Positions 7,511 to 19,653 are shown, counted from the first letter of the stretch. The stretch: DNA of 64,000 nucleotides from Massilia kyonggiensis (GCF_024756235.1 NZ_JANUGY010000005.1:310001-374000); one strand, 5' to 3'. The notes: generated by a model from the letters alone, not told the origin. A program made the numbers and translations.

Positions 7511-10500
7511 GCGCGCAGCTCCACCACCTGCGCGTCGCCCGGGCGCGCGACCGGAACGGCGGACGCACGGCCGAACCTGCGGCCCAGCCGGTCGAAGGCG
7601 AGGTAGATCACGGGCGTCGTGAACAGGGTCAGAGCCTGGCTGGCCAGCAGGCCGCCGACGAGGGCGATGCCGAGCGGCTCGCGCAGTTCGGCACCGGGGC
7701 CGCTGCCGAAGATCATCGGTACGGCGCTGAACAGCGCGGCCAGCGTCGTCATCAGGATCGGGCGCAGGCGCAGCAGGCACGCTTCGTAGATTGCCGCGCG
7801 CGGATGCATGCCGCGGCTGCGCTCCGCGTCCAGCGCGAAGTCGATGATCATGATGGCGTTCTTTTGCACGATGCCGATCAGGAGGACGATGCCGATGATC
7901 GCGATCACGCTCAGGTCGTGCCCGCCGGCCCACAGCGCGAGCAGGGCGCCGATGCCGGCCGACGGCAGCGTCGACAGGATGGTGAGCGGGTGCACGAAGC
8001 TTTCGTACAGCACGCCCAGCACGATGTACATGGTCACGAGCGCCGCGACGATCAGGAAGAATTCGTTCGACAGCGCCGTGCGGAAGGCGAGGGCCGCGCC
8101 GCGGAAGCGTGTCTGCACGGCTTCCGGTAAGTCGAGCGTCGCGCGCTTCGCCTCGATGGCGGCGACGGCGTCGCCCAGCGAATAACCGTCGGCCAGGTTG
8201 AACGAGATGGTCGCGGCGGGAAACTGCTTCTCGCGGCTGATCAGCAGGTTTGCAGGCGCCTCGCGCACGCGCACGAGCGTGCCGAGCGGGATCTGTCGCC
8301 CGTTCGCACCGCTGACGTGGATGCTGCCCAGTGCCTGGAGGCCGGCGTCGCTTTCGCGCTGCGCTTCCAGCACGACGCGGTACTGGTTCGTCTGCGTGAA
8401 AATGGTCGACACGAGCCGCTGGCCGAACGCGCTGTACAACGCGTCGTCGATGGCGGCTACCGTCACGCCCAGGCGGCTGGCGGCGTCGCGGTCGATTTCC
8501 AGGTAGGCCTTCAGGCCCGCGTCCTGCACGTTGCTGGCCACGTCCGTCAGTTGCGGCAGCGAGCGGAGCGCGGCCAGCAGCGGCGGCAGGGACGCCGCCA
8601 GCGCATCGCCGTCCATGCTCTCCACGAGATACTGGTATTGCGTGCGGCTGACGCGGTCTTCCACGGTCAGGTCCTGCAGCGGCTGGAAGTACGCGGTGAT
8701 GCCGGGCACGTCGTGCGCGGCCTGGCGCAGGCGCGCGATGATGGCCGGCGCGCGGTCGCTGCGTTCCTCGTGCGGTTTCAAATTGACGAGCAGGCGGCCG
8801 CTGTTGACGGTGGCGTTGGTGCCGTCGATGCCGACGATGGACGACAGGCTCGCCACCGCCGGATCGCGCAGGAGTACGCGCGCCAGCGCCTGCTGGCGCT
8901 CGGCCATCGCGCCGAACGACGTCGTTTGCGGGCCTTCCGTGATGATCTGGATCGCGCCCGTGTCCTGGGCCGGGAAGAAGCCTTTGGGAATGCCCCAGGC
9001 CAGCAGCGCCGTCAGCACGACGGTGCCGAACGTGAGGAGGAGTGTCGCGCCCTGGTGGCGCAGCACCCATTCCAAGGCGCGGTCGTAGCGTTTCAATACG
9101 GCGTCGAAAAACGGATCGGCTGCCGGCTTTTCGTGCCTGAGGAGGCGCGCGCACAGCATCGGCGTGAGCGTGAGCGACACCACCGCCGAGATCAGGATGG
9201 CGACGGCGAGCGTGATCGCGAATTCGCGGAACAGACGGCCCACCACGTCCGCCATGTACAGCAGTGGAATCAATACCGCGATCAGCGAGAAGGTCAGCGA
9301 GATGATCGTGAAGCCGATCTGCTTCGACCCTTTCAGTGCCGCTTCAAGGGGCGTCTCGCCTTCCTCGACGTGGCGTGCGATGTTCTCGATCATGACGATG
9401 GCGTCGTCGACGACGAAGCCGGTGGCAATCGTCAGCGCCATCAGCGTGAGGTTGTTCAGGCTGAAGCCGGCGAGATACATGACGCCGAACGTGCCGACGA
9501 GCGACAGCGGCACGGCGAGGCTGGGGATCAGCGTCGCGGACAGGCTGCGCAGGAACAGCGCGATGACCATCACGACGAGGCCGATGGCCAGCACCAGCTC
9601 GAACTGCACGTCGTGCACGGCCTGGCGGATCGTGGTCGTGCGGTCGGACAGCACCGTCAGCTCAACGGAGGCGGGCAGGCTCGCGCGCAGGGACGGCAGC
9701 AGCGCCTTGATGCGCTCCGCCACGTCGATCACGTTGGCACCCGGCTGGCGCTGGATGTTCACGAGGATCGCCTGGTGGCCGTTCGCCCACGCGGCCAGGT
9801 GCAGGTCTTCCGGCGCTTCGCGCACCGCGGCCACGTCGGCCAGGTGTACCGGGTTGCCGGCGCGCGTGGCCAGCACGACTTGCCGGTATTCCTCGGCGCT
9901 GCGCAGCTGGCTGTTGGCGTCCAGCGCCGCGGCTTGCAGGGGGCCGTCGAAGCTGCCCTTGGCCTGGTTGGAGTTGGCGGCGGCAATGGCCGCGCGCAGC
10001 TGGTCGAAGCCGATGCCGTACGCGGCCAGCGCGGCCGGGTTGACCTGGATGCGCACGGCCGGACGCTGCCCGCCCGCGAGGCTCACGAGGCCCACGCCCG
10101 AGACCTGCGCGATCTTTTGCGCCATCGACGTGTCGACGATGTCCTGCAAGCGCGTCAGCGGCAGCGTGTCGGAGCGGACGGCCAGTGTGAGGACCGGCGC
10201 GTCGGCCGGATTCACCTTGCTGTAGACAGGCGGGGAAGGGAGGTCCTGCGGCAGGTAGGCGGCGGCCGCGTTGATGGCGGCCTGCACGGACTGTTCCGCC
10301 ACGTCGAGGTTCACGTCGAGCGCGAACTGCAGGGTGATCACGGAGGCGCCGCCGGAACTGGACGACGACATCTGGTTCAGCCCCGCGATGGCGCCGAACT
10401 GGCGTTCCAGCGGTGCCGTGATCGCCGTTGCGACGACGTCCGGACTGGCGCCGGGATAGCCGGTCGACACCTGGATCGTCGGGTAATCGACCTGCGGCAG

Positions 10501-10608
10501 CGCGGATTGCGGCAGCAGGCGGTACGCGAGGAGGCCGGACAGCAGCACGGCCAGCATCAGGAGGAGCGTCGCCACGGGACGCTCGATGAAGACGCGCGAC
10601 GGGTTCAT
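7507..10608 (-). CDS. mdtB: RND multidrug efflux permease, MdtB-like
   Basis: This 1033-residue RND pump starts [20 protein letters not shown], typical of the MdtB branch. The helix-4 acidic pair is in [21 protein letters not shown], and the porter-domain phrase [17 protein letters not shown] is typical of the family. It overlaps the adaptor stop (ATGA) upstream and the second pump start (GTGA) downstream, so adaptor-pump-pump translation is tightly coupled. Presumed role, from the family: the second half of a heteromeric pump expelling amphiphilic compounds such as bile salts, novobiocin or flavonoids. The substrate is inference only. Confidence 0.88.
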   Translation of the reverse strand: MNPSRVFIERPVATLLLMLAVLLSGLLAYRLLPQSALPQVDYPTIQVSTGYPGASPDVVATAITAPLERQFGAIAGLNQMSSSSSGGASVITLQFALDVNLDVAEQSVQAAINAAAAYLPQDLPSPPVYSKVNPADAPVLTLAVRSDTLPLTRLQDIVDTSMAQKIAQVSGVGLVSLAGGQRPAVRIQVNPAALAAYGIGFDQLRAAIAAANSNQAKGSFDGPLQAAALDANSQLRSAEEYRQVVLATRAGNPVHLADVAAVREAPEDLHLAAWANGHQAILVNIQRQPGANVIDVAERIKALLPSLRASLPASVELTVLSDRTTTIRQAVHDVQFELVLAIGLVVMVIALFLRSLSATLIPSLAVPLSLVGTFGVMYLAGFSLNNLTLMALTIATGFVVDDAIVMIENIARHVEEGETPLEAALKGSKQIGFTIISLTFSLIAVLIPLLYMADVVGRLFREFAITLAVAILISAVVSLTLTPMLCARLLRHEKPAADPFFDAVLKRYDRALEWVLRHQGATLLLTFGTVVLTALLAWGIPKGFFPAQDTGAIQIITEGPQTTSFGAMAERQQALARVLLRDPAVASLSSIVGIDGTNATVNSGRLLVNLKPHEERSDRAPAIIARLRQAAHDVPGITAYFQPLQDLTVEDRVSRTQYQYLVESMDGDALAASLPPLLAALRSLPQLTDVASNVQDAGLKAYLEIDRDAASRLGVTVAAIDDALYSAFGQRLVSTIFTQTNQYRVVLEAQRESDAGLQALGSIHVSGANGRQIPLGTLVRVREAPANLLISREKQFPAATISFNLADGYSLGDAVAAIEAKRATLDLPEAVQTRFRGAALAFRTALSNEFFLIVAALVTMYIVLGVLYESFVHPLTILSTLPSAGIGALLALWAGGHDLSVIAIIGIVLLIGIVQKNAIMIIDFALDAERSRGMHPRAAIYEACLLRLRPILMTTLAALFSAVPMIFGSGPGAELREPLGIALVGGLLASQALTLFTTPVIYLAFDRLGRRFGRASAVPVARPGDAQVVELRA

Positions 10609-11780
10609 CCCGCGATCTCCGCGCGTGCGGTCGTGCGTGCCTTCCGGGTCTCCGGCAGTACTACCTTCGCGCCGTTGCGCAGCCGGTCGGTGCCCGTCAC
10701 GACGACCTGTTCGCCCGCTTGCAGGCCCGTGGTGACGGCCGTCTTGTCGCCGTCGACGGGGCCCAGCGTGACGGGGCGCAGCGCGACGGTTTTATCCGCG
10801 CCGACCACGTACACGAACGGGCCCTGGTTGCCGTTCTGGATCGCGACGTTCGGTGCGACGACGAGACCGGAGCGCGTCTCGACGAGCAGGCGCACGTTGA
10901 CGAACTGGTTCGGGTACAGCGCGCCGTCCGCGTTCGCGAACTGCGCCTTGAAGCGGATGGTGCCGGTGGCAGGATCGATCTGGTTGTCGATCGTCTCCAG
11001 CCGGCCCTGCGCCAGCTTGCGCGTGCCGGCGCGGTCCCACGCTTCCACCGCGAGCACGCGGCCGTGCTTCTGCGCGCCGGCGAGCTGCGCGGCGATGGCG
11101 GGCAGCTGGTCTTCCGGAAGCGAGAACAGCGCCGCGATCGGTTGTACGGCGGTGATGACGGCGAGGCCCGCCGCGTCGTTCGGCGCGACGATGTTGCCGA
11201 CGTCGACCTGGCGCAGGCCGATGCGGCCCGACACGGGCGCCGTGATGCGCGCGAAGCTCAGTTGCAGGCGCGCGTTGTCGACGACGCCCTGGTCGGCCTG
11301 CACGGTGCCCTGGTACTGCTGCACGAGCGCGGCCTGGTTGTCGAGCGCCTGTTCCGAGATCGAGTCGTGCGCACGCAGGCCCTGGTAGCGCGCGAGGTCG
11401 GCCTGCGCGTTCTTCAACAGCGCGATGTCGCGCTTGAGTTGTCCTTCCGCCTGCGTCAGCTGCGCGACGAACGGACGCGGGTCGATTTCCGCCAGCAGGT
11501 CGCCGGCCTTCACCAATTGGCCCTCCTGGAACAGCACCTTCTGCAACTGGCCGCCGACGCGTGCACGCACGACGACGGCCGCCTGCGGCACCACGGTACC
11601 GAGTGCGCTCTGCACGACGCGCACGTCCTGTTTTCCCGCCGCCGCGACGGCCACGGGCACGGGCCGGTTCGCGGCGGCACCCCTGCGTTCTTCCTTCACC
11701 TGCTGGCCGCAGCCCGCACTCACGCACGCCGTCAGGCCGAGCATGCCCGCGGCGCGGCGCCATCGTCTCTTGTCTGTCAT
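10605..11780 (-). CDS. mdtA: RND efflux periplasmic adaptor, MdtA-like lipoprotein
   Basis: This 391-residue membrane-fusion protein is the first gene of the operon. A signal ending near SAGC (Cys24) suggests lipid anchoring. Lipoyl half-motifs surround a helical hairpin ([32 protein letters not shown] near 73-103, then [18 protein letters not shown] near 180-198). The phrase [20 protein letters not shown] is characteristic of MdtA and related adaptors. It links the pumps to the outer-membrane lipoprotein three genes downstream. AGGA lies very close to the ATG. Its leader contains a hairpin (GCCGTCG/CGACGGC, 11800-11821). Confidence 0.9.
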   Translation of the reverse strand: MTDKRRWRRAAGMLGLTACVSAGCGQQVKEERRGAAANRPVPVAVAAAGKQDVRVVQSALGTVVPQAAVVVRARVGGQLQKVLFQEGQLVKAGDLLAEIDPRPFVAQLTQAEGQLKRDIALLKNAQADLARYQGLRAHDSISEQALDNQAALVQQYQGTVQADQGVVDNARLQLSFARITAPVSGRIGLRQVDVGNIVAPNDAAGLAVITAVQPIAALFSLPEDQLPAIAAQLAGAQKHGRVLAVEAWDRAGTRKLAQGRLETIDNQIDPATGTIRFKAQFANADGALYPNQFVNVRLLVETRSGLVVAPNVAIQNGNQGPFVYVVGADKTVALRPVTLGPVDGDKTAVTTGLQAGEQVVVTGTDRLRNGAKVVLPETRKARTTARAEIAG

Positions 11781-12028
11781 TCCTGGTCCCGGATTTGCGG
11801 CCGTCGTCGAAATGCGACGGCCTGTCGATCGTCGTCATCCTGCAACAACCATGCCCGGGATTTGGGCCGCCGCGACGGCACAAACTGTTCGATTCGCAGC
11901 AGGAGACGAAGCGGCGTGCTGCGTCCTCAACAAAGTTTTGCGCTGCCACCAGCACGGCGCCTTGCCGAATAAGCAAATGCCTTTATCTTCGTTCTCCGGG
12001 CCGGAAAGCGCGGTTTATATTGACAACC
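11781..12028. promoter_or_regulatory. Divergent region between efflux operon and sigma-54 activator
   Basis: This 248-base spacer carries a hairpin at 11800-11821 in the mdtA leader. Close to the activator gene it has a TATATT (12016-12021) that ends only seven bases before the ATG at 12029. No clear -35, no Shine-Dalgarno sequence for the activator and no convincing -24/-12 element were found. Confidence 0.35.
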
Positions 12029-13246
<1,218 letters not shown>

Positions 13247-13428
13247 CGCCACGACTGTCGTCGTATCGGGGTGCCCGGCCTGGCCGCGCACCCTGTTCGC
13301 GTTCGTGGGCCTTGCTCGAGTAGATATGAAAAAACCGGATAAACAAGGGCAAAAGTATTCGTTTGGTTTTCGACCTGCTGTGCTTAACCTGTGTCTTCCA
13401 GAACCTGCCCTTGAAAGAGAGAAACAAT

Positions 13429-14433
13429 ATGCTGTTAAAAAAACTGATCCAGGCCACCGTGGCAATCGCACTCGTTGCCCCGACCGTGCATGCCGCCGAC
13501 ATCACTCTCCTGAACGTGTCGTACGACCCGACGCGCGAGCTGTACCAGGACGTCGGTAAAGCCTTCGCCGCCAAGTACAAGGCCCAGACCGGCGACAACA
13601 TCACGTTCAAGGCCTCGCACGGCGGTTCGGGCAAGCAGGCCCGCTCCGTGATCGACGGCCTGCAGGCGGACGTCGTCACGCTGGCCCTCGCATGGGACAT
13701 CGACGAGATCGCCGAGCGCGGCCTGATCGCCAAGGATTGGCAGAAGCGCCTGCAGCACAACAGCTCGCCGTACAACTCGACCATCGTGTTCCTGGTCCGC
13801 AAGGGCAACCCGAAAGGCATCCACGACTGGAACGACCTGATCAAGCCGGGCGTGCAAGTCATCACCCCGAACCCGAAGACGTCCGGCGGCGCGCGCTGGA
13901 ATTACCTGGCGGCGTGGGGCAACGCCCTGAAACAGCCGGGCGGCAGTGAGGCGAAGGCGCGCGACTACGTGGCCAAGCTGTTCAAGAACGTGCCGGTGCT
14001 GGATTCCGGCGCGCGCGGCGCGACGACGACGTTCGTCGAGCGCGGCATCGGCGACGTGCTGATCGCGTGGGAAAACGAAGCGATCCTGGCCATCAAGGAA
14101 CTGGGCCCGGACAAGTTCGAGATCGTCGCGCCGAAGGTGAGCATCCTGGCCGAGCCGCCGGTGGCCGTCGTCGACAAGGTCGTCGACAAGCGCGGCACCC
14201 GCAAGGTGGCGGAGGCGTACCTGCAATACCTGTACACGGATGAAGGCCAGGACATCATCGCGAAGAACTACTACCGCCCGATCAATTCCAAGGTCGCCGA
14301 GAAATACGTGGCGCAGTTCCCGAAAGTGAACCTGTTCACCATCAACGACGTGTTCGGCGGCTGGACCAAGGCGCAGAAGACCCACTTCGCGGATGGCGGC
14401 ACGTTCGACCAGTTGTACCAGCCGGGCAAGTAA
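13429..14433 (+). CDS. sbp: Sulfate/thiosulfate ABC transporter substrate-binding protein
   Basis: This 334-residue periplasmic protein has a signal peptide ([22 protein letters not shown], cleaved before AD). The Sbp/CysP signature follows at once: [13 protein letters not shown], then [33 protein letters not shown]. It captures sulfate for the CysTWA permease, whose genes are not adjacent, so this receptor is unlinked or the permease lies elsewhere. AAGAGAG precedes the ATG. A strong intrinsic terminator lies 19 bases after the stop, so it is probably a single-gene unit. The 13269-13293 hairpin in the upstream spacer may insulate it from the activator gene. Sulfate and thiosulfate specificity cannot be separated from sequence. 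Confidence 0.92.
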   Translation: MLLKKLIQATVAIALVAPTVHAADITLLNVSYDPTRELYQDVGKAFAAKYKAQTGDNITFKASHGGSGKQARSVIDGLQADVVTLALAWDIDEIAERGLIAKDWQKRLQHNSSPYNSTIVFLVRKGNPKGIHDWNDLIKPGVQVITPNPKTSGGARWNYLAAWGNALKQPGGSEAKARDYVAKLFKNVPVLDSGARGATTTFVERGIGDVLIAWENEAILAIKELGPDKFEIVAPKVSILAEPPVAVVDKVVDKRGTRKVAEAYLQYLYTDEGQDIIAKNYYRPINSKVAEKYVAQFPKVNLFTINDVFGGWTKAQKTHFADGGTFDQLYQPGK

Positions 14434-14452
14434 GTTAGTCTGATCCTGTTCC

Positions 14453-14483
14453 GCCGGCGCTTCCCGCGCCGGCAATTTCTTTT
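14453..14483 (+). terminator. Intrinsic terminator after the sulfate-binding protein gene
   Basis: GCCGGCGC (14453-14460) and GCGCCGGC (14466-14473) form a perfect 8-bp stem with loop TTCCC. AATTTCTTTT follows. Confidence 0.85.
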
Positions 14484-14494
14484 ACGGACCCATC

Positions 14495-14581
14495 ATGGAC
14501 TGGCTGGATCAGGTGACGTGGTTCCTGGTCATCGTGCTCGTGATCGCCGCCTTCTGCTTTCCCATCAACCGCGGCGACTAG
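14495..14581 (+). CDS. Small membrane peptide of 28 residues
   Basis: ATG at 14495 to TAG at 14581 encodes 28 residues. It opens MDWLDQVTWF, continues with a single hydrophobic helix of about 17 residues rich in V, I and L (about 8-24), and ends with a short polar PINRGD tail. GGA lies seven bases before the ATG. It sits just beyond a terminator, so it needs read-through or its own promoter. Size and layout resemble the small single-helix subunits or regulators of membrane complexes (KdpF or CydX types), but the sequence matches none of them that I know. The coding status is inferred from start signals and amphipathic composition. Confidence 0.5.
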   Translation: MDWLDQVTWFLVIVLVIAAFCFPINRGD

Positions 14582-14638
14582 TATCTACCTGGCAATATTG
14601 CTGTTGCTATCACAACGGATGGGCGCTACAGTTGCCGG

Positions 14639-16414
14639 ATGGAACGACATCCCCTCACCGCCAATGAAGAGGCGCGCCTGGCCGCGCTGCACAACCTCCG
14701 CCTGCTCGATACCGCGCCGAACGAAGCCTACGACCGTATCACGCGCATGGCCAGCCGCCTGCTGCGGGTGCCCGTCTCGTCGATCTCGCTGTCGGACCGC
14801 CACCGCCAGTTCTTCAAATCGCGGGTCGGGTTCGACCTGACGGAAGCGCCGCGCGAGCAGACGCCGTGCCACTGGGCCTTCCAGTCGGACGGCGTGTACA
14901 CGGTGTCCGACCTGCTCGCGGACGAACGGTTCGAACATACCGACATCGTGCAGCAGGGCGGCATGCGCGCGTACGCGGGCGCGCCGCTGGTCACGCGCAC
15001 CGGCTACAGCCTCGGCACGCTGTGCGTGATCGACAACCGGCCGCGCACGTTCAGCGCCGAGGAGACCGAGCTGCTGGCGGACCTGGCGGAGATGGTGATG
15101 AGCCAGATCGAGCTGGAGAACAGCATCGGCCGCATCCACCCGGTGAGCGGCCATCCGAACGAATACCAGTTGATCGACGACCTCGATGACATCGGCGAAC
15201 GCCTGCCCGACGCCGAACACACGGCCCTGTTGATCGAGCTGCTGCCCGCGCGCCAGTTGCGCCAGGGGATGCGCGTGCTCGGTGCGAATTTCGTCGAAAA
15301 CCTGATCCACAGCTCGACGGAAACCATCCGCCGCTGCCTCGACGCGGACACGCGCCTGTACCACATCGGCCCGACCCGCTGCGCGGTGCTGCTGAGCGCG
15401 ACCTGCGCGAGCGTGTGGGAGTCGGCCGCGCGCCGGCTCGACCTGCACCTGCGCGAACCGATCGCCTGCGACGGCATCCCGGTGCGCGCCGTGCCCGCGA
15501 TCGGCGTCTATACGTTCAGGCCGGCCGACGTGAAGCCGCGCGACGTACTGCGCCGCCTGTACAACGCGGCCGAGGACGCCCGCGACGATGGCGTGCTGAC
15601 GGCCAGCTACGACCCCGACCACGACCGCATCCACGCGCGCCGCTTCCAGCTGCTGGGCAGCCTGTCCGAGGCGTTGCGGGCGGACGACCAGCTGGCGCTC
15701 GTGTTCCAGCCGCGCGTTGACCTGGCGGGCCGCCCGCGCGGCGCCGAAGCGCTGCTGCGCTGGCGCCATCCGCACCATGGTCCCGTGTCGCCCGCCGAAT
15801 TCGTGCCGCTCGTCGAGGAAACGGCCCACATCCAGGAACTCACGCAATGGGTGCTGGACCGGGCGCTGGCCCAGGTCGCGCGCTGGCGCCGCGCGGGGCA
15901 CTTCCTCAAGGTGTCGATCAACGTGTCCGCGCCGAACCTCGAGGAACCGGATTTCGCGGCCGGCGTCGCGCGCCTGCTGGAACGGCACGACGTGCCGCCG
16001 GACGCGATCGAGCTGGAGTTCACCGAAAGCGTGCTGGCGCGCGACGACGGCCGCGTCATCGAGCAGCTGTGCGCGCTGCGCGACATGGGCATCGAGATCG
16101 CGATCGACGATTTCGGCACGGGCTACAGCAGCCTTGCCTATCTGCAGAAGCTGCCGGCCAGCGTGCTCAAGATCGACCGCGCCTTCGTCAAGGATTTGCC
16201 GACGAGCGAACGCGATCGCAAGCTGGTGCGCGCGATGATCGGGATGGCACATGATCTCGGCTATCGCGTCGTCGCGGAGGGCATCGAATCGGCCGAAGGC
16301 GTGGCCCTGCTCGCCGAATGGGAGTGCGACGAGGCGCAGGGTTATTATTTTGCTAAGCCGTTGTCCGTGGGCGACATGGAAGCCTGGCTGGAGGCGAGGA
16401 AAGCGGCGGGGTGA
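14639..16414 (+). CDS. GAF / degenerate GGDEF / EAL c-di-GMP phosphodiesterase
   Basis: This is a 591-residue soluble signalling protein. Residues about 20-160 form a GAF domain (CHWAFQSDGVYTVSDLLADERF, then GTLCVIDNRPRTFS). Residues about 175-330 look like a worn diguanylate cyclase fold in which the GGDEF position reads GPTRC (244-248), so cyclase activity is not expected. Residues about 340-585 form an EAL domain with the EAL motif at 370-372 and DDFGTG at 490-495, so c-di-GMP hydrolysis to pGpG is likely. GAF domains of this class often sense redox or small ligands; none can be named here. No membrane segment is visible. The start gives MERHPLTANEEARLAAL, a common lead-in for this GAF type. 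Confidence 0.88.
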   Translation: MERHPLTANEEARLAALHNLRLLDTAPNEAYDRITRMASRLLRVPVSSISLSDRHRQFFKSRVGFDLTEAPREQTPCHWAFQSDGVYTVSDLLADERFEHTDIVQQGGMRAYAGAPLVTRTGYSLGTLCVIDNRPRTFSAEETELLADLAEMVMSQIELENSIGRIHPVSGHPNEYQLIDDLDDIGERLPDAEHTALLIELLPARQLRQGMRVLGANFVENLIHSSTETIRRCLDADTRLYHIGPTRCAVLLSATCASVWESAARRLDLHLREPIACDGIPVRAVPAIGVYTFRPADVKPRDVLRRLYNAAEDARDDGVLTASYDPDHDRIHARRFQLLGSLSEALRADDQLALVFQPRVDLAGRPRGAEALLRWRHPHHGPVSPAEFVPLVEETAHIQELTQWVLDRALAQVARWRRAGHFLKVSINVSAPNLEEPDFAAGVARLLERHDVPPDAIELEFTESVLARDDGRVIEQLCALRDMGIEIAIDDFGTGYSSLAYLQKLPASVLKIDRAFVKDLPTSERDRKLVRAMIGMAHDLGYRVVAEGIESAEGVALLAEWECDEAQGYYFAKPLSVGDMEAWLEARKAAG

Positions 16415-16435
16415 GCGGGCCGCGTTGCGGGCGCG

Positions 16436-16441
16436 TATAAT
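16436..16441 (+). promoter_or_regulatory. -10 element for dusA
   Basis: A perfect TATAAT lies 30 bases before the dusA GTG. No convincing -35 is present at 16-18 bases upstream, where the sequence is GC-rich. Confidence 0.45.
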
Positions 16442-16470
16442 GTCTGTCCTTTTTCGAGCCGCGACGTAAC

Positions 16471-17490
16471 GTGAACGACCACAAGCAAGCTGACCAGGGT
16501 GCCCGGGAAACGGGCCGCAGGCTGTCCGTTGCACCCATGATGGACTGGACGGACCGCCATTGCCGCGTATTCCACCGCCAGATCACGAAACATACCTGGA
16601 TGTATACAGAGATGGTGACGACGGGCGCGCTCGTCTATGGCGACGTCGAGCGCCACCTGCGCTACGACGACGTCGAACACCCCATCGCACTGCAGCTGGG
16701 CGGCAGCGACCCGGCCGACCTCGCCAAGAGCGCGAAGCTGGGCGAGCAGTGGGGTTATGACGAGATCAACCTGAATTGCGGCTGCCCGTCCGAGCGCGTG
16801 CAGAAGGGGGCGTTCGGCGCCTGCCTGATGCAGGAACCGCAGCTCGTCGCCGATTGCGTGAAGGCGATGCGCGACGCCGTCAGCATCGACGTCACCGTCA
16901 AGCACCGCATCGGCATCGATTACAACGAGGAATACGGCTTCGTGCGCGATTTCATCGGCACCATCGCCGACGCCGGTTGCCGTACCTTCATCGTGCACGC
17001 GCGCAATGCCGTGCTGAAGGGGCTGTCGCCGAGGGAAAACCGCGAGATCCCCCCGCTGCGCTACGAAGTGGCGTACCAGCTGAAGCGCGAATTCCCCGAG
17101 CTCGAGATCATCATCAACGGCGGCATCAAGACCGATGACGAGATCGCCACGCATCTGCAGCACGTGGACGGCGTCATGATCGGCCGCGAGGCTTATCACA
17201 ATCCCTACGTGATGGCCGGCTGGGATGCCCGCTTCTATGGCGATGCGACGCCGCCGAAAACGCGCGAACAGGTGCTGGAAGCGATGATCCCGTACATCCG
17301 CGCCGAGCTCGACCGCTATGGTCCGCTGGGCCTGCGCCTGAACAGCATCACGCGCCACATGCTGGGCCTGATGGCCGGCCTGCCGGGCGCGCGCGGCTAT
17401 CGCCAACTGTTGTCCGACTCCCGCCGCCTCGCCGAAGGCAATCCCGAACTCCTCCTCGAAGCCGCCGGCAAGCTGCGACTCGCTGCGTAA
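16471..17490 (+). CDS. dusA: tRNA-dihydrouridine(20/20a) synthase DusA
   Basis: This 339-residue flavoenzyme reduces specific uridines in the tRNA D-loop with NADPH and FMN. The DusA signature is clear: APMMDWTDRHCRVFHR near 21, the catalytic cysteine in LNCGCPS (C105), and FGACLM; FMN-binding segments follow (VKHRIGID, IIINGGI, VMIGREAY). Length is normal for DusA. The start is GTG, chosen because it follows the TATAAT and gives a natural N-terminus. The gene is monocistronic, with a 348-base AT-rich gap after it. Confidence 0.94.
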   Translation: MNDHKQADQGARETGRRLSVAPMMDWTDRHCRVFHRQITKHTWMYTEMVTTGALVYGDVERHLRYDDVEHPIALQLGGSDPADLAKSAKLGEQWGYDEINLNCGCPSERVQKGAFGACLMQEPQLVADCVKAMRDAVSIDVTVKHRIGIDYNEEYGFVRDFIGTIADAGCRTFIVHARNAVLKGLSPRENREIPPLRYEVAYQLKREFPELEIIINGGIKTDDEIATHLQHVDGVMIGREAYHNPYVMAGWDARFYGDATPPKTREQVLEAMIPYIRAELDRYGPLGLRLNSITRHMLGLMAGLPGARGYRQLLSDSRRLAEGNPELLLEAAGKLRLAA

Positions 17491-17838
17491 GCGTCGCGTA
17501 AGGTTGACTTTTAGTTATTTTACTACCCCGGCCGCATGAACAGAGCCGGGATGTTCAAAATCCGCTACAAAAAATGTTGCAAATTTTTAATCAATTGCAA
17601 CGTTATCCTTGCCCGAAGGCAAGAATAGACCCATAATCTGGGCTCTTCTCCTTGCACGACATCTAATCCTGTTGTTGTAGTGAAACATAATTACAACGGT
17701 GCATGTTTTCTGTCTGCAAATCGTCGTTTTGATTTATCCTGACGGAAATACGTAAGTCCACCGGGAAGATGGACTTTCCGTAACAAAAGACAAAGACTCC
17801 GGAGCGGGTCTGATCACTTGAAACAGGGAAGATAAGGA
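17491..17838 (+). promoter_or_regulatory. AT-rich structured leader of the chemoreceptor gene
   Basis: This 348-base gap has no gene but several hairpins. GTTGCAA (17576-17582) pairs with TTGCAAC (17595-17601). CTTGCC (17608-17613) pairs with GGCAAG (17618-17623) around a CGAA tetraloop. A bulged stem-loop spans 17742-17781: ACGGAA/TTCCGT outside AGTCCA/TGGACT with a seven-base bulge. AAGGA precedes the chemoreceptor ATG. No standard flagellar sigma-28 promoter and no recognised riboswitch consensus was found. Confidence 0.4.
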
Positions 17839-19614
17839 ATGAACTTAGCAAACATGAAGGTCGGCGTGCGTCTGGGCCTGGGTTTTGCCCTCGTGCTCAT
17901 GCTGCTGGTTATCGTTACCGTCGTCGGCATCCTGCGCATGGCGCAGATCCAGAACCGGCTGGACCACGTCGTGAATGTCAACAATGTCGTGACGCGCCTG
18001 GTCGTCGACATGCGCAACAACGTCAGCGAACGCGTCACGTCGCTGCGTACCCTGACCCTGATGACCGACCCGGCCGACATGGAGCCGGAGCTGACCCGTT
18101 TCAAGGAACAGACCGCCAAGTACGATGCACTGCAGCAGAAGCTGGCCGCCAAGTTCTCTGAAGAAGCATTGCCTGAAGAAAAATCCCTGCTGAACCAAGT
18201 AAAAGAAGCCGAAGGCGCCGCCATGCCGGCCATCGCCAAGGCATCGGAACTCTACCTGGCCAATAACGCGATGGACGCCACCCGCGTGATGGTCAAGGAA
18301 ATCCGTCCCGCCCAGAAAAAATGGCTGGACGCGCTCGACCAGCTGGGCAAGCTGGAAGACAAGCTGAACACGCAGAGCCAGGTCGACGCGGAAGCCGCCT
18401 TCGCCAGCGCCCGTAACTTCATGCTCGTGCTGCTGGCCCTGGCAGTCGCCCTCGGCATCCTGGCCGCCACCGTCATCACCCGCGGCCTGCTGAAGCAGCT
18501 GGGCGGCGAGCCGGGCTACACCGCCAAGATCGCCGGCAGCATCGCCGAAGGCGACCTGTCGATCGCTATCGACACCAAGTCGTCGGATCGCGGCAGCCTG
18601 CTGATCGAAATGAAACAGATGCGCAACAGCCTGGTCGACATCGTCAGCCAAGTCCGTCGCGGCACGCACACCATTACCACCGCATCGCGTGAAATCGCAG
18701 CCGGTAACGTCGATCTGTCGTCGCGTACCGAACTGCAGGCCAGCTCGCTGGAAAAGACCGCGTCGGCGATGGAAGAACTGACGTCGACCGTGAAACAGAA
18801 CGCGGACAATGCCCGCGAAGCGAATCACCTGGCCGCCACCGCGTCGGACGTGGCACGCAAGGGTGGTGAAGTGGTGTCGCAAGTCGTCGGCACGATGGGC
18901 GAGATCAATAGCTCGGCAAGCAAGATCGCCGACATCATCGGCGTCATCGACGGCATCGCCTTCCAGACGAACATCCTGGCGCTGAACGCCGCCGTCGAGG
19001 CAGCCCGTGCCGGTGAACAAGGCCGCGGCTTCGCCGTCGTCGCCTCGGAAGTGCGTAACCTGGCCCAGCGTTCCGCAGCGGCCGCGAAAGAAATCAAGCA
19101 GCTGATCGGCGACTCCGTCGAGAAGATCGGCCGCGGCAGCAAGCTCGTCGGCCAGGCCGGCGAGACGATGGATGAGGTCGTTGCCAGCGTCAAGCGCGTG
19201 ACCGACATCATGAGCGACATCGCCAGCGCCAGCGCCGAACAGAGCGCAGGCATCGAACAGGTCAACCTGTCGATCATCGAGATGGACGGCATGACGCAGC
19301 AGAACGCCGCACTGGTCGAAGAAGCCGCCGCCGCCTTCCAGAGCCTGCAGGACCAGGCCGCGGAACTGCAGCGCGTCGTCAGCATCTTCAAGCTGGCCGA
19401 AGGCGAAGAGCAGGCCGTCATCGACGCGCCGGCCCCGGCAGCCACCGCCAGCCGCGCCGTCGTCGTCCGCCCGGCCGCCAAGCCGCAGCTGAAGAAGCCG
19501 GCCACCGCGAAGGCCAAGGCGCCGGTCCAGGAAGAACGTGCGGCGGATGCTCCGGCATCGACCGCGAAAAAAGTCGCAGCGGCAGCCGCCAGCGACGATT
19601 GGGAAGAATTCTGA
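17839..19614 (+). CDS. Methyl-accepting chemotaxis protein with CheR-tether tail
   Basis: This 591-residue transmembrane chemoreceptor has TM1 at about 12-32, a four-helix-bundle periplasmic sensor at about 33-190, TM2 at about 193-213, HAMP at about 214-266 and a cytoplasmic signalling coiled coil. The hairpin tip carries the invariant [21 protein letters not shown] flexible Ala/Lys/Pro linker follows, and the protein ends DDWEEF, a good match to the xWxxF pentapeptide that tethers the methyltransferase CheR and the esterase CheB. AAGGA spaces well to the ATG. The ligand is unknown, but the 4HB sensor type often sees small organic acids or amino acids. Gaps of TonB-like and outer-surface genes around it give no hint of the stimulus. 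Confidence 0.93.
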   Translation: MNLANMKVGVRLGLGFALVLMLLVIVTVVGILRMAQIQNRLDHVVNVNNVVTRLVVDMRNNVSERVTSLRTLTLMTDPADMEPELTRFKEQTAKYDALQQKLAAKFSEEALPEEKSLLNQVKEAEGAAMPAIAKASELYLANNAMDATRVMVKEIRPAQKKWLDALDQLGKLEDKLNTQSQVDAEAAFASARNFMLVLLALAVALGILAATVITRGLLKQLGGEPGYTAKIAGSIAEGDLSIAIDTKSSDRGSLLIEMKQMRNSLVDIVSQVRRGTHTITTASREIAAGNVDLSSRTELQASSLEKTASAMEELTSTVKQNADNAREANHLAATASDVARKGGEVVSQVVGTMGEINSSASKIADIIGVIDGIAFQTNILALNAAVEAARAGEQGRGFAVVASEVRNLAQRSAAAAKEIKQLIGDSVEKIGRGSKLVGQAGETMDEVVASVKRVTDIMSDIASASAEQSAGIEQVNLSIIEMDGMTQQNAALVEEAAAAFQSLQDQAAELQRVVSIFKLAEGEEQAVIDAPAPAATASRAVVVRPAAKPQLKKPATAKAKAPVQEERAADAPASTAKKVAAAAASDDWEEF

Positions 19615-19634
19615 GCCAGGACGGCTCGTCCAGC

Positions 19635-19653
19635 GCCGGTGGAGAGCACCGGC
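19635..19653 (+). other. Hairpin between chemoreceptor and TonB-C-domain gene
   Basis: GCCGGTG and CACCGGC form a 7-bp stem with loop GAGAG. An A-run rather than a T-run follows, so it is at best a weak terminator or an mRNA 3'-end structure. Confidence 0.4.

Noticed and set aside
4412..11388. Long plus-strand open frames of 734 and 1023 residues opposite the RND genes
   Set aside because: Their proteins are Arg/Gln/Asp/His-rich with no domain and they mirror the codon pattern of true minus-strand RND genes in GC-rich DNA.
13269..13293. Terminator between the sigma-54 activator and sbp
   Set aside because: GGGTGC/GCACCC can pair but the loop is long and no T-run follows, so it was not called.
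14495..14581. Small peptide as KdpF or CydX
   Set aside because: No kdp or cyd genes are nearby and the sequence does not fit either family.
17742..17838. A c-di-GMP (GEMM) riboswitch in the chemoreceptor leader
   Set aside because: The conserved tetraloop/receptor and GGCAAA-type core could not be found; only generic hairpins are present.
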